From assembly GCF_002573715.1 (NCBI RefSeq), contig NZ_PDHM01000010.1, forward strand, positions 164,033-228,032: a stretch of DNA of 64,000 nucleotides, read 5' to 3'. Position 1 is the stretch's first letter. The number at the start of each line of letters is the position of its first letter. The notes under the pieces are model-generated. The model was not told where the DNA came from, made no database searches, and saw only the letters and a program-made list of their open reading frames with translations. Of this stretch, positions 38,429 to 47,733 are shown one piece after another. The translations under genes and the position numbers were made by a program. Origin of the DNA: Paenibacillus sp. EZ-K15. Its GTDB lineage: Bacteria; Bacillota; Bacilli; Paenibacillales; Paenibacillaceae.

Positions 38429-39820
38429 ATGAATAAAGCACGGATGACGATTCGTTTTGATCACGATCCGCCGAAGGATAGTCATAAGGATCATATGCGT
38501 GAGGAACGTGATTCGTATCAAAAAGTTCCAGCAAGACGCAATGACCAAGTTGATGACCGCCATCTCGTATTCGACGAGTTTGACACAACGGCGCCAGATC
38601 GGTTTGCCGATGCGGGCACTTCGTTCGAACCTAGGAGCAGTATGCAGCATGATCATCTGCGCGTCGTTCCGCCTCTCCGGGAGGAGGGGGAGACCCCGAA
38701 TGTGAACGGTCAAGAGTGGAGAACCTCGCGTCATAATCGGTCCAGGGGCCGATTAGCTGAGGAAAGACGGCGTCTGGATCATATCGACGGCGGGTCGTTT
38801 GGTGACGGACCTGAACATACCGATACATATGACGATATGCGTGAGCGTAAGGAACTCTATGACCTTCATGATGACGTGTATCCCGGAAGAGTGGACCCCG
38901 AAGCGAACGACTCCAACTGGAATCTCGGGCCCGAGGCGGATCTATATGAGTCATCTGCTGATGACTACAGTTATTATCGCTCACGCAAACCTACCTCCTT
39001 CTGGAAAATGGCTGTGTCCGTGACAGCGGCTGTTGTTACGGGTTTGCTGTTTGGGTATATGGTGTTGTCTATGTTTAACGGCGGTAATGCAGGTGAGGAT
39101 CCAACATCGGGGCAGCTTGAAACCAATGATGCAGTGAATCAAGCACCGGCTGATTCCTCTGGTGGAACGGGTGCATCCCTCGCACCTGATTTAACTGAAT
39201 CGGCTGTTCACATTCCTGGTGAAATCTTTTATATGCTTCAGTACGGTGTGTTCAGCACCCCGGAACGGGCTGAGCAAGCGAAGGGGGAGCTGCTGCAGTC
39301 CGGTATTGCCGCCGGCGGAGATTCGGATGAGGAGAACCGGGTGTATGCGGGCATTTCACCAGATCGCGAGCAGGCCAAGCTGCTCAGCAATCAGCTTAAG
39401 GCCGAAGGCGTCGAATTATACGTAAAAGAAATCGCGCTCCCTAATATAGAGTCAGCTGTCTTTGCGGGCGAGGAGCAGACGCTGGCGGACTATTTTAGGA
39501 TAAGCGGGCAGCTGGTATCGGAGTTGAGTACGCTATCGGCATCGCTGCTGGGGAAGCAGGAGGCGGGCGCGGTGGCGTCGGAGAATATGACTGCGATCAC
39601 AAATCTGCACCAGCAGTGGATCCAAACGATGAAGTTGCTGTCCGCCGGCTTGGGTCCGGAGACCGGGGCATTGCTGCCCGCGATGGAGCAATCCATGAAC
39701 AGTGCAATCACTGCGCTCTCCGAATATAACAAAAATCAATCCAAGGGGCATTTGTGGGAGATTCAAACAGGTATGATGAACTATGTCATGGGCCAAAAGA
39801 AACTCCTGGACGGCCTATAA
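38429..39820 (+). CDS. SpoIIB-like protein with one membrane helix and SPOR domain
   Basis: Start ATG 38429 after GTGAGGTGTGTGG; the upstream GTG falls in that site. The 463-residue product has a long charged, disordered cytoplasmic N-terminus (1-192), one transmembrane helix (about 194-215) and an extracellular part with a SPOR-like domain (about 270-345: FYMLQYGVFSTPERAEQAKG). SPOR domains bind denuded septal glycan. Position between folC/murC and maf matches spoIIB of B. subtilis, which acts in septal thinning during engulfment. Topology and locus agree; sequence identity was not tested. Confidence 0.8.
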   Translation: MNKARMTIRFDHDPPKDSHKDHMREERDSYQKVPARRNDQVDDRHLVFDEFDTTAPDRFADAGTSFEPRSSMQHDHLRVVPPLREEGETPNVNGQEWRTSRHNRSRGRLAEERRRLDHIDGGSFGDGPEHTDTYDDMRERKELYDLHDDVYPGRVDPEANDSNWNLGPEADLYESSADDYSYYRSRKPTSFWKMAVSVTAAVVTGLLFGYMVLSMFNGGNAGEDPTSGQLETNDAVNQAPADSSGGTGASLAPDLTESAVHIPGEIFYMLQYGVFSTPERAEQAKGELLQSGIAAGGDSDEENRVYAGISPDREQAKLLSNQLKAEGVELYVKEIALPNIESAVFAGEEQTLADYFRISGQLVSELSTLSASLLGKQEAGAVASENMTAITNLHQQWIQTMKLLSAGLGPETGALLPAMEQSMNSAITALSEYNKNQSKGHLWEIQTGMMNYVMGQKKLLDGL

Positions 39821-39835
39821 ATTCAAATTTACGTC

Positions 39836-39880
39836 AAATCCGGCTTGGAACTGGAAATAGTTCCCCCTGCCGGATTTCTG
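39836..39880 (+). terminator. Terminator of the spoIIB-like gene
   Basis: AAATCCGGC pairs with GCCGGATTT, with an inner GGAACT/AGTTCC stem; T-rich tail TCTGTTTG. Its tail overlaps the next promoter's -35. Confidence 0.82.
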
Positions 39881-39881
39881 T

Positions 39882-39910
39882 TTGTATTGCTTATCGATTC
39901 ACCGTATAAT
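39882..39910 (+). promoter_or_regulatory. Sigma-A promoter of the DUF4321 gene
   Basis: TTGTAT (39882-39887), 17-bp spacer, TATAAT (39905-39910). Confidence 0.7.
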
Positions 39911-39947
39911 AATTAGGGTGTCAAAATATGGCGAGGGAAGAGGATGC

Positions 39948-40190
39948 ATGAAGAAAAACAAAGGAATGCTCATCTTGTTTTTGCTGCTGGGGTGGCTGAC
40001 GGGAACATGGCTTGCTAAGGCGCTTCAGCCTGTCAAGGCTTTGTCGTTTTTAACGTCTACTACACCGATTAAGTGGTCGCCTCGCGCTGATTTTGACATT
40101 ATTCGTTATGATATTAACCTTGAACTTAACTTTTGCCTGCTCAGTCTGCTTGGCATTATAGCTGCACTTTGGTTATACCGCAGGCTCTAA
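39948..40190 (+). CDS. DUF4321 small membrane protein (80 aa)
   Basis: The start ATG after GGGAAGAGG gives MKKNKGMLILFLLLGWLTGT. There are two hydrophobic segments (about 6-24 and 58-77) with a conserved-looking middle (WSPRADFDIIRYDINLELNF). DUF4321 proteins are commonly found before maf in clostridia and bacilli; function unknown. maf follows 25 bp later, so they are probably co-transcribed. Confidence 0.82.
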   Translation: MKKNKGMLILFLLLGWLTGTWLAKALQPVKALSFLTSTTPIKWSPRADFDIIRYDINLELNFCLLSLLGIIAALWLYRRL

Positions 40191-40215
40191 GACATGACAA
40201 AGGAGATTATCCCCC

Positions 40216-40827
40216 TTGAATGAGAAGAGAAACCGCCGTATCATATTGGCCTCCACCTCTCCTCGGCGTCAGGAATTGATTGCCTCCCTTCGTATCCCAT
40301 TCGAGATTATGCCTAGTGAAGCTGATGAGGACACCCCGCAAGGGTGGTCGCCAGAGCGAATTGTGGAGTCACTGGCACTACGTAAAGCGGAAGCGGTTCT
40401 CCGAAAGCTGACGGATGATCCGGGAGATGGTATCATTGTGGGAAGCGACACGATTGTAGTTGTAGATGATCATGTCCTCGGGAAACCGGAGGATCATGCT
40501 GACGCGGCAAGGATGTTGTCCATGCTTCAAGGACGGGCTCACCTCGTGTACACGGGCGTGGCATGTGTTGACCGGGAATCTGGTCGTACAAAGGTTGCCC
40601 ACCGTGTGACAACCGTAAAGATGAAATCGTTAAGTGATGATGCGATCGCGGCTTATGTAAAGAGCGGGGAACCTGCTGACAAAGCAGGCTCGTATGCGAT
40701 TCAAGGCTTGGGTGCAACCATCGTGGAAGGAATCGAAGGCGACTATTTTAACGTTGTCGGCCTGCCGCTTTCTCTGCTGTCGGACATGCTGTCTGAAATG
40801 GGGATGGATGTACTCACCGATTCATAG
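40216..40827 (+). CDS. maf: Maf nucleoside triphosphate pyrophosphatase
   Basis: TTG start after AAGGAG. The 203-residue product has the Maf signature LASTSPRRQELI (11-22), the EADED and SDTIVVVDDHVLGKP motifs and the C-terminal GDYFNVVGLPL. It hydrolyses non-canonical or pyrimidine NTPs (dTTP/UTP type), and in Bacillus is linked to septum formation and DNA housekeeping. Immediately upstream of radC and the mre cluster, as in B. subtilis. Confidence 0.95.
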   Translation: MNEKRNRRIILASTSPRRQELIASLRIPFEIMPSEADEDTPQGWSPERIVESLALRKAEAVLRKLTDDPGDGIIVGSDTIVVVDDHVLGKPEDHADAARMLSMLQGRAHLVYTGVACVDRESGRTKVAHRVTTVKMKSLSDDAIAAYVKSGEPADKAGSYAIQGLGATIVEGIEGDYFNVVGLPLSLLSDMLSEMGMDVLTDS

Positions 40828-40912
40828 ATATAGAACAACGGCATGCGAAATGTAGGGGGATCCTAAATTTTCGGTGACCTGCTGATTTAAATCTTAGAAA
40901 AGAGGGGAATAT

Positions 40913-41602
40913 ATGGAGTCGCCAACGCTATTGCTGCGCGACATCCCCCATGATGAACGACCTAGAGAGCGCATGATGCAATATGGGGCGAGCGCTTTAA
41001 GCCATGCAGAATTGCTGGCGATATTGCTTCGGACCGGAACCCGCCAAGAATCTGCCGTACATATAGCCCAGCGGCTGCTGGGGGAAGCAGGCGGCATCCG
41101 GCAGCTCGTTGATCTCAGCATTGAGGAAATTACGCAAATCAAAGGAATTGGAACCGCTAAGGCTGTTCAGCTGAAGGCTGGCATAGAGCTTGGACGGCGC
41201 TTAGCCGCATCGAGACATGTAGAGCCAGTTATTATTCGCAGTCCGCATGACGCGGCAGAACTGCTCAGTGAACAGATGCGCTATTTACAGAAAGAGCATT
41301 TTGTCTGTGTATTTTTAAATACGAAAAATCATGTCATTGCCCAGGAAACGTTATCGATGGGAAGCCTTAACGCTTCCATCGTTCATCCCCGCGAGGTGTT
41401 CAGAGCGGCCATCAAATGCAGCAGTGCATCCCTGGTGTGCGCGCATAACCATCCTAGCGGAGATCCGACGCCCAGCCCGGAAGACATATCGCTGACTGCC
41501 CGCTTAGTGGAGGCAGGACAGATTGTCGGGATCGACGTGCTGGATCATCTGATCATTGGGGACGGTTCGTTTGTAAGTTTGAAGGAACGGGGCTTGATGT
41601 AA
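40913..41602 (+). CDS. radC: RadC-family JAB/MPN protein
   Basis: The 229-residue product has an N-terminal helix-hairpin-helix region (EITQIKGIGTAKAVQLKAGIE, split as about 72-92) and a metal-binding JAMM motif His178-x-His180...Asp191 (HNHPSGDPTPSPED). Its role is unclear; a DNA-repair name is historic. ATG follows AAAGAGGGGAATAT. Position before mreB is conserved. Confidence 0.95.
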   Translation: MESPTLLLRDIPHDERPRERMMQYGASALSHAELLAILLRTGTRQESAVHIAQRLLGEAGGIRQLVDLSIEEITQIKGIGTAKAVQLKAGIELGRRLAASRHVEPVIIRSPHDAAELLSEQMRYLQKEHFVCVFLNTKNHVIAQETLSMGSLNASIVHPREVFRAAIKCSSASLVCAHNHPSGDPTPSPEDISLTARLVEAGQIVGIDVLDHLIIGDGSFVSLKERGLM

Positions 41603-41640
41603 TATAATAGTTCAGATTGACGAAGAAAGGGAGATACATC

Positions 41641-42675
41641 ATGTTAGGTGGTTTTACGAAAGATTTGGGAATCGATTTGGGGACGGCAAATACGCTGGTT
41701 TATGTTCGTGGGAAAGGAATTGTCGTAAGAGAGCCTTCCGTGGTTGCTCTGCGTACAGATACGAAGAGCATTGAAGCCGTCGGAGAATCGGCTAAGAAAA
41801 TGATTGGACGCACACCAGGCAATATTCGTGCCATTCGCCCGATGAAAGACGGCGTCATCGCTGACTTTGATACAACAGCTACGATGATTAAATACTTTAT
41901 TCGTCAAGCACAGAAGCAACGCTCCATATTCCCGCGCCATCCGAACGTGATGGTATGTGTACCTTCCGGCATTACGGCGGTAGAGCAGCGTGCGGTTGAA
42001 GATGCGACCAAGCAAGCCGGTGCACGCGAAGCTTATACGATCGAAGAACCCTTTGCAGCTGCAATCGGTGCCGATTTGCCTGTGTGGGAACCTACAGGCA
42101 GCATGGTTGTTGATATCGGCGGAGGTACGACCGAGGTTGCGGTCATTTCTCTTGGCGGTATCGTAACCAGCCGCTCTGTACGCGTGGCAGGCGATGAGAT
42201 GGATGAGTCTATTATTTCCTATATCAAACGTCAATATAACTTGATGATCGGTGAGCGCACATCCGAGCTGCTCAAGATGGAAGTCGGTTCCGCCATGCCG
42301 CTGGAGACCGTGGAAACGATGGAAATTCGCGGCCGTGACTTGGTGACGGGTCTGCCGAAGACGATTACCATTACTTCGGATGAGATTAGCGAAGCGTTGG
42401 CAGATACCATTAATGCCATTGTTGAAGCGGTTAAGGTTACGCTTGAGAAATGTCCTCCGGAGCTTGCTGCGGATATTATGGACCGCGGCATCGTGCTTAC
42501 GGGAGGCGGCGCATTGCTTCGCAACGTGGACAAGCTGCTCGCCGAAGAGACCGGCATGCCGGTGATCGTTGCAGAGAATCCGCTGGATTGCGTGGCCATT
42601 GGCACAGGTAAAGCGCTCGAGAACATTCACTTGTTTAAATCCCGGAGCAGCTCTGCCGTCCGTTCCAAACGGTAG
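41641..42675 (+). CDS. mreB: Rod-shape determining protein MreB
   Basis: A bacterial actin of 344 residues. Start ATG 41641 follows AAAGGGAG; an upstream TTG lacks support. Phosphate-1 loop is [15 protein letters not shown], phosphate-2 is [16 protein letters not shown], and adenosine motif [15 protein letters not shown]. It forms membrane-bound filaments that steer the elongation machinery. First gene of mreBCD. Confidence 0.98.
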   Translation: MLGGFTKDLGIDLGTANTLVYVRGKGIVVREPSVVALRTDTKSIEAVGESAKKMIGRTPGNIRAIRPMKDGVIADFDTTATMIKYFIRQAQKQRSIFPRHPNVMVCVPSGITAVEQRAVEDATKQAGAREAYTIEEPFAAAIGADLPVWEPTGSMVVDIGGGTTEVAVISLGGIVTSRSVRVAGDEMDESIISYIKRQYNLMIGERTSELLKMEVGSAMPLETVETMEIRGRDLVTGLPKTITITSDEISEALADTINAIVEAVKVTLEKCPPELAADIMDRGIVLTGGGALLRNVDKLLAEETGMPVIVAENPLDCVAIGTGKALENIHLFKSRSSSAVRSKR

Positions 42676-42742
42676 AACCTAATAGAAGAAGTGTAAACCC
42701 CTAATGTTGGGAGAGAAAACAGTAAGTTAGAGGGTGTTGCAA

Positions 42743-43609
42743 CTGTTTAAGCTGCTAGGCAATAAGCGTTTGTTTATTATGCTCATCGGGCTGGTAGCGT
42801 TTATCGCTATTATGGGGTTTACGCTCGGCCCGAGAGCTTCTTTATCTTGGCCTGAAAAATTTGTCAAAGATACGGTCGGTTTTGTGCAAAGTGTGTTTTA
42901 TAAGCCCGCTGCCTATATAGCGGGTTTCTTTGAAGATGTACGGAACATGAAGGAGATCTATGAAGAGAATGAGGAACTGCGTAGAGCGGTAGCCCAATAT
43001 TCTCGAGAGAGTGCTTCCTACAATACAATGAAAGCCAATTACGAAGAGCTTCAAGATATTCTTGGATTTACGAAGAACCAGAAGGACCGTGACAAATATG
43101 TATATCGTACCGCACAGGTCCTTAGCGTGAATTCAGATCCAAACAACCGAACGCTTGTCATTGACTTGGGCGAGCGTGCCGGGGTTCGCCCTAACATGTC
43201 GGTGACGACCGTCGACGGCATGGTCGGTATTGTTAGCAGCGTAAGCAATTTCAGCTCAACGGTGAAGCTGCTGACAACGATGGACGCCCAGGATCCGAAT
43301 CCGCAGCCGATTGCGGTAACGGCCATCGGGAAAGAGGATAAAACGTTTGGCGTGGTCGAGAGCTACGATGAGAAGACCAACACGTTGCAGATGACGCGTA
43401 TTCAGGAGAATGATCCGATCAAGAAGGGCGATAAAATTATTTCATCCGGTGCCGGAGGCGTTATACCACAGGGCTTGATCATTGGTGAGGTGAAAAGTGT
43501 TCAGGTAAGCCAATACGGTCAGAGCAGAACAGCTACGATCAAACCGGCGGCCAAGTTTGATGATTGGAAGTATCTGATCGTTGTCTTTACGCCTGAGGAG
43601 CCTGAATAA
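42743..43609 (+). CDS. mreC: Rod-shape determining protein MreC (probable CUG start)
   Basis: One N-terminal transmembrane helix (RLFIMLIGLVAFIAIMGFTL), a coiled coil (MKEIYEENEELRRAVAQ) and the extracytoplasmic beta-barrel domains (RTLVIDLGERAGVRPNMSV; ISSGAGGVIPQGLIIGEV). It links MreB to the cell-wall synthases. Start choice is odd: no ATG precedes the helix. GAGGGTG (42730-42736) is six bases before CTG at 42743, giving an N-terminus starting FKLLGNKR; GTG 42734 and TTG 42737 overlap or touch this site. If those were used, three residues are added. Confidence 0.92.
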   Translation: MFKLLGNKRLFIMLIGLVAFIAIMGFTLGPRASLSWPEKFVKDTVGFVQSVFYKPAAYIAGFFEDVRNMKEIYEENEELRRAVAQYSRESASYNTMKANYEELQDILGFTKNQKDRDKYVYRTAQVLSVNSDPNNRTLVIDLGERAGVRPNMSVTTVDGMVGIVSSVSNFSSTVKLLTTMDAQDPNPQPIAVTAIGKEDKTFGVVESYDEKTNTLQMTRIQENDPIKKGDKIISSGAGGVIPQGLIIGEVKSVQVSQYGQSRTATIKPAAKFDDWKYLIVVFTPEEPE

Positions 43610-43610
43610 G

Positions 43611-44135
43611 ATGGCACGTAAACAGATTTTGGTCCTGTTGCTGTTCGTGTTGTTTATCCTGCAGGGTACGGTGGTTTTCTGGTTAACGCCAAGCTCGCTG
43701 CAGCTTCAGATTTATCCTAACTTTGTATTGGTCTGCTTATTCTTTGTATCGATTTATTATCATCGCCATACGGGGCTGGTGCTCGGACTCCTATTCGGCA
43801 TGCTTCACGATATCGTGTATTACGGCGAGATGATTGGCACTTATTCATTTGCTATGGGGGTATCCGCGTATCTGGTGGGACTTGTATTCAAGTCCCCGCG
43901 GGCACCTCTGCCCATGATGATGACCGTTGTCATCCTGGGAAGTTTGTTGTTTGACAGTACGCTTTTTGGCATATATAAGGTGTTTCGACTCAATCCGACT
44001 TCTTATAATTGGTCACTGCTTCATCATATGCTACCCAATCTCCTTGTTCATTTTGCCTTTGCTCTGGCGATTTACGTTCCTCTTCGCAAGCAGATTGAGT
44101 TGGTTACGAAGAATCAGAGAAGGAAGGCATCCTGA
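43611..44135 (+). CDS. mreD: Rod-shape determining protein MreD
   Basis: Start ATG one base after the mreC stop, with GAGGAG just upstream inside mreC. The 174-residue product is almost fully hydrophobic, with five or six transmembrane helices and the GLLFGMLHDIVYYGEMIGTYS region typical of MreD. It completes the elongasome module. Confidence 0.95.
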   Translation: MARKQILVLLLFVLFILQGTVVFWLTPSSLQLQIYPNFVLVCLFFVSIYYHRHTGLVLGLLFGMLHDIVYYGEMIGTYSFAMGVSAYLVGLVFKSPRAPLPMMMTVVILGSLLFDSTLFGIYKVFRLNPTSYNWSLLHHMLPNLLVHFAFALAIYVPLRKQIELVTKNQRRKAS

Positions 44136-44218
44136 ACCCTCCATTATGACATTTTACTAGACTAGCAGGAACTTGAAGGTTTGAGCGCGAAATGTATAGG
44201 GATGGGAGGGACAGGCTT

Positions 44219-44881
44219 ATGGCTGTAAAATCCAATCATGTAACGATTAAGGGCATCAAAGATGGCCTGGTATTCCTGCTTGATGACCAGTGCGAGCTGG
44301 AGGAGTTGCTCGGCGAGCTGCGCTATAAGCTGGAGCACAGTCATCAGAATATTTTGACCGGACCTATCATTCATGTGGATGTGAAGCTGGGTTCCCGGAA
44401 AATTTCCGAAGAAGAGAAGCAGACGATTCTTGACATATTGAAGCAAAAGGGCAACCTGCTGATACGTAATGTGGAGTCGCCGTCGCTTGAGTCCGAGCTC
44501 ATTCCAGAGGAGAAGTTTACGCTTAAGACGGGAATGGTGCGTTCCGGACAGGTGCTGCATCATGACGGCGATCTCTTGTTCCTCGGCGATGTGAATCCCG
44601 GCGGGACCATAACGTGTACCGGCGATATCTACATATTGGGAGCTCTGCGTGGAACCGCGCACGCCGGTGTAGAGGGCAACGAGGAAGCGATTATAGCGGC
44701 TTCGTATTTTGCCCCCACCCAGCTCCGTATCTCCCAGATGATCAGCAGACCGCCGGATGAGTGGGAGACGCGGGAAACGGTCATGGAGTTTGCGTATTTG
44801 AAGGACGGAAGCATGGAGATCGATAAGATCAGCAACATCTCACGTTTGGGTCGGGATTTTAATGTGTTTAAAGGGGTGTAG
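44219..44881 (+). CDS. minC: Septum site-determining protein MinC
   Basis: Start ATG 44219 after GGGAGGGACAGG. The 220-residue product has an N-terminal domain with HVTIKGIKDGLVFLLDD and a C-terminal beta-helix (DLLFLGDVNPGGTITCTGDIYILGALRGTAHAG) that binds MinD. It blocks FtsZ ring formation near poles. minD starts 3 bp after the stop. Confidence 0.96.
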   Translation: MAVKSNHVTIKGIKDGLVFLLDDQCELEELLGELRYKLEHSHQNILTGPIIHVDVKLGSRKISEEEKQTILDILKQKGNLLIRNVESPSLESELIPEEKFTLKTGMVRSGQVLHHDGDLLFLGDVNPGGTITCTGDIYILGALRGTAHAGVEGNEEAIIAASYFAPTQLRISQMISRPPDEWETRETVMEFAYLKDGSMEIDKISNISRLGRDFNVFKGV

Positions 44882-44884
44882 AAC

Positions 44885-45679
44885 ATGGGAGAGGCAATCG
44901 TCGTAACTTCAGGTAAAGGCGGAGTCGGTAAAACGACGACATCGGCGAACATCGGCACAGCTTTAGCACTGCTCGGAAAAAAAGTGTGTCTGGTTGATAC
45001 GGACATCGGTCTTCGTAATTTGGATGTCGTGATGGGCCTGGAAAACCGGATAATATACGATTTGTGCGACGTTGCAGAAGGGCGATGCCGACTTAACCAG
45101 GCGCTAATCAAGGATAAGCGCTTTGATGAGCTGTATATGCTTCCTGCAGCCCAGACCAAAGACAAGAATGCCGTTTCTCCGGAGCAGGTGAAAGATATCG
45201 TACTTGAATTGAAAAAGGAATTCGAATACGTCATTATCGATTGTCCGGCTGGAATCGAGCAAGGATTTAAGAATGCAATTGCCGGTGCCGATAAAGCGAT
45301 TGTGGTTACAACGCCCGAGAATGCAGCGGTGCGGGATGCGGATCGGATTATCGGCCTGCTGGAGAGCTCGCATGTCGAGTCTCCGAAGCTCGTGGTGAAC
45401 CGGATTCGCCCGAACATGGTGAAATCCGGCGACATGCTGGAGATTGAAGATGTGCTACAGGTGCTGAATATTGATCTAATCGGTATCGTGCCGGATGATG
45501 AAATGGTCATTAGAGCGGCCAACATCGGAGAGCCTACGGTGATGAATCCGGACTCTCAGGCAGCCATCGCCTATAGAAACATCGCCCGGCGTATCCTAGG
45601 TGACACCGTTCCTCTGATGCAAATCCATCAGAAAAAAGGAATGTTCACTAAATTCAAAAAGTTTTTTGGAATGGGTTAA
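44885..45679 (+). CDS. minD: Septum site-determining ATPase MinD
   Basis: 264-residue ParA-type ATPase with the deviant Walker A GKGGVGKT (Lys11, Lys16) and TDIGLRNLDVVMG. The C-terminal amphipathic helix (MFTKFKKFFGMG) is the membrane-targeting sequence. It recruits MinC to the membrane; in Bacillus DivIVA places MinCD, and MinE is absent, as here. Confidence 0.98.
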   Translation: MGEAIVVTSGKGGVGKTTTSANIGTALALLGKKVCLVDTDIGLRNLDVVMGLENRIIYDLCDVAEGRCRLNQALIKDKRFDELYMLPAAQTKDKNAVSPEQVKDIVLELKKEFEYVIIDCPAGIEQGFKNAIAGADKAIVVTTPENAAVRDADRIIGLLESSHVESPKLVVNRIRPNMVKSGDMLEIEDVLQVLNIDLIGIVPDDEMVIRAANIGEPTVMNPDSQAAIAYRNIARRILGDTVPLMQIHQKKGMFTKFKKFFGMG

Positions 45680-45693
45680 GGGCTTATAACACG

Positions 45694-45724
45694 AACCGGT
45701 GCCGAGAGGCATCGGTTTTTTTTG
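45694..45724 (+). terminator. Terminator of the mre-min operon
   Basis: AACCGGTGCC-GAGA-GGCATCGGTT followed by T6, 15 bp after minD. Confidence 0.92.
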
Positions 45725-45850
45725 TTTACTTCATTAACGCTGTTTTGATATGCATACATTCTGCGTGCCTCTTCAATAGGGCTTGTTCTAAATATCTTTC
45801 ATCTCCTCATAGGATAGAGTAAGAAAACAAGCCCCAAGGGGGAAAGAACA

Positions 45851-46759
45851 ATGGACATCAAAACTTCAGTTAAGAACCGAAGAGAAGCCCGCATTCGCGA
45901 GCTGCTGGAAGGGGAACAGTCTCCGGCACCGCATGATAAGTCGTCATGGACGCCCGTTCCCGAGAGGAAGCCTGCCAATCTCAATCTTCACAAGACAGGC
46001 TTTGTACAGGATCACAGAGCGAACCCATCCCCGCATCTCGCAGAGAGGGAACCGGATCCCGAGCAGCTTTGGAAGCAAGGGCACCGCGGTTGGCATGGTA
46101 CGCTGGATCCCGATGATCCAGGGGAACCTCCAAGAAAAGCTTCGTTTCTGTCGGGATTGGTGCGCCGCGTAATCGTCAGTGCGCTGGTGTTTGGGCTGGC
46201 ATGGGGGGTATTTTCGTTTCAGCAGCCGTGGGCTCTTCGTACGCAAGCTTTTATTGTTGAGGGACTGAGCCATGAGATGGATTTCCAGGCAGCTCAAGTA
46301 TGGTACGAGGAGCACTTTGGAAGCGCGCCTTCCTTTATTCCGATTTTTGGACAAACTGACGAGCGCTCGACGAAGGTAAATGCCGGGACTTCTTTAGTTC
46401 CTCCGCTTTCCGGAAAGGTGGTCCAATCCTTTGCTGTTGATCTTAAAGGCATTGTTTTGGAAGCCGGAGGGGGTTCTTTAGCAGACCGGGCGGTTAAGAG
46501 TATAGAGACTGGACGCGTGCTTGAGGTTAAAGAACATCCTGAGACTGGGATCACCATTCTCATACAGCATACAGGAGAGAGAACGGCGATATACAGCAGG
46601 CTGGCAGAAACGGGACTTAAGGTAAACGATTGGGTCCAAGGTGGAGATATTATCGGCACATTGGCGTCTTCAGGCACAGGCAGCCCGCCCGCCCTTTATT
46701 TCGAACTGAAAGAGGGGAATCGTGGTGTCGATCCGGCGGAAGTGATTCCGTTTGATTAA
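45851..46759 (+). CDS. spoIVFA: SpoIVFA-like regulator with degenerate M23 domain
   Basis: The 302-residue product has a charged N-terminus, one transmembrane helix (about 109-128) and a C-terminal LytM/M23 fold (GRVLEVKEHPETGITILIQH; DWVQGGDIIGTLASSG). The catalytic HxH is replaced (LYFEL) and the first histidine motif is lost, so it is not a peptidase. In B. subtilis SpoIVFA holds SpoIVFB inactive in the outer forespore membrane until SpoIVB signals. Its last codons overlap spoIVFB. A sigma-E-like sequence (AAATATC ... CATAGGAT at about 45790-45815) precedes it, with short spacing. Confidence 0.9.
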   Translation: MDIKTSVKNRREARIRELLEGEQSPAPHDKSSWTPVPERKPANLNLHKTGFVQDHRANPSPHLAEREPDPEQLWKQGHRGWHGTLDPDDPGEPPRKASFLSGLVRRVIVSALVFGLAWGVFSFQQPWALRTQAFIVEGLSHEMDFQAAQVWYEEHFGSAPSFIPIFGQTDERSTKVNAGTSLVPPLSGKVVQSFAVDLKGIVLEAGGGSLADRAVKSIETGRVLEVKEHPETGITILIQHTGERTAIYSRLAETGLKVNDWVQGGDIIGTLASSGTGSPPALYFELKEGNRGVDPAEVIPFD

Positions 46760-47615
46760 GTTTAAGGGAACGGTATTGTCGCTGCATCCTCTCTTTGTTA
46801 TTGTCATGCTGGCCTCTGTATTCACCGGTCGCTTTTTAGAATTGCTGACCCTGTTTATTATCGTGTTTATTCATGAATTGGGACACGCCGCCGCAGCGGC
46901 AGCGATGGGGTTCAAGGTACGAGCCATTCAGATGCTGCCGTTCGGCGGCGTTGCTGTCATTGAAGATGACGGCAGGATGACCGCGATGAAGGAAATAATC
47001 ATTGCGCTTGCGGGTCCGCTGCAAAATGTCATCATGATTGGAATTACCCTGGTGTGCAGATGGGCGGGGTGGGGAGACGAGCAGCTGTTATCTTATATCA
47101 TTCAGGGGAATCTCATCATTGCGCTGTTTAACCTTCTCCCGATTCTGCCACTGGATGGCGGCAAAGTGCTGCAGGCTCTCATGAGCCTGCTCGCCCCATA
47201 TCATGCGACGTTGCTGTGGGCTTCCCGCGCCGGCATTTTGTGCAGCTTGATCATGATCGGATATGGCTTGCAGCCGTTATTCTCCGGCGGCGGTATCCGT
47301 TTAAATGTGCTGATGATCGGTTTCTTTTTAGCGTATTCCAATTTTGAAGACTATCGGAATGTGCATTACCGGTTCTTACGATTTTTGGTTAATCGGAGCG
47401 AGATTTATGAACGAAACTTGGATGGACTCGGTCCTGCCCAGCCAATCGTTGCAGATTCTTCGAAACCTTTGGATGATATCATGCGTCTATTTAAACGAGA
47501 GAAGTATCATCTCATTTATGTCATGAGCGGACGAGGCAGCCTGCTTGCCGTCGTTCCGGAGCAGCATGTGATCTCTTCTTATTTTGCATCAAATGGTCCG
47601 CCCTGGTATGCGTAA
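46752..47615 (+). CDS. spoIVFB: SpoIVFB intramembrane site-2-type metalloprotease
   Basis: TTG start overlaps the spoIVFA stop by 8 bp. The 287-residue polytopic protein has HELGH (His41, Glu42, His45) in the second hydrophobic stretch, and the third zinc ligand Asp135 in LPILPLDGGK. It cleaves pro-sigma-K in the mother cell. The C-terminal tail contains a CBS-like region (VADSSKPLDDIMRLFKREKY). Spacing of active-site residues matches the Bacillus enzyme. Confidence 0.94.
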   Translation: MIKFKGTVLSLHPLFVIVMLASVFTGRFLELLTLFIIVFIHELGHAAAAAAMGFKVRAIQMLPFGGVAVIEDDGRMTAMKEIIIALAGPLQNVIMIGITLVCRWAGWGDEQLLSYIIQGNLIIALFNLLPILPLDGGKVLQALMSLLAPYHATLLWASRAGILCSLIMIGYGLQPLFSGGGIRLNVLMIGFFLAYSNFEDYRNVHYRFLRFLVNRSEIYERNLDGLGPAQPIVADSSKPLDDIMRLFKREKYHLIYVMSGRGSLLAVVPEQHVISSYFASNGPPWYA

Positions 47616-47733
47616 ATCGTAAACACCATGAGGAAGACGCAGGGCGGGCCATGATTCTTTATCCATTCATATCATCTGAGATTGTGTTAGGATAAAAAAA
47701 TAGAATATCGTCTTCCATATGAGGGGTGAAGCC

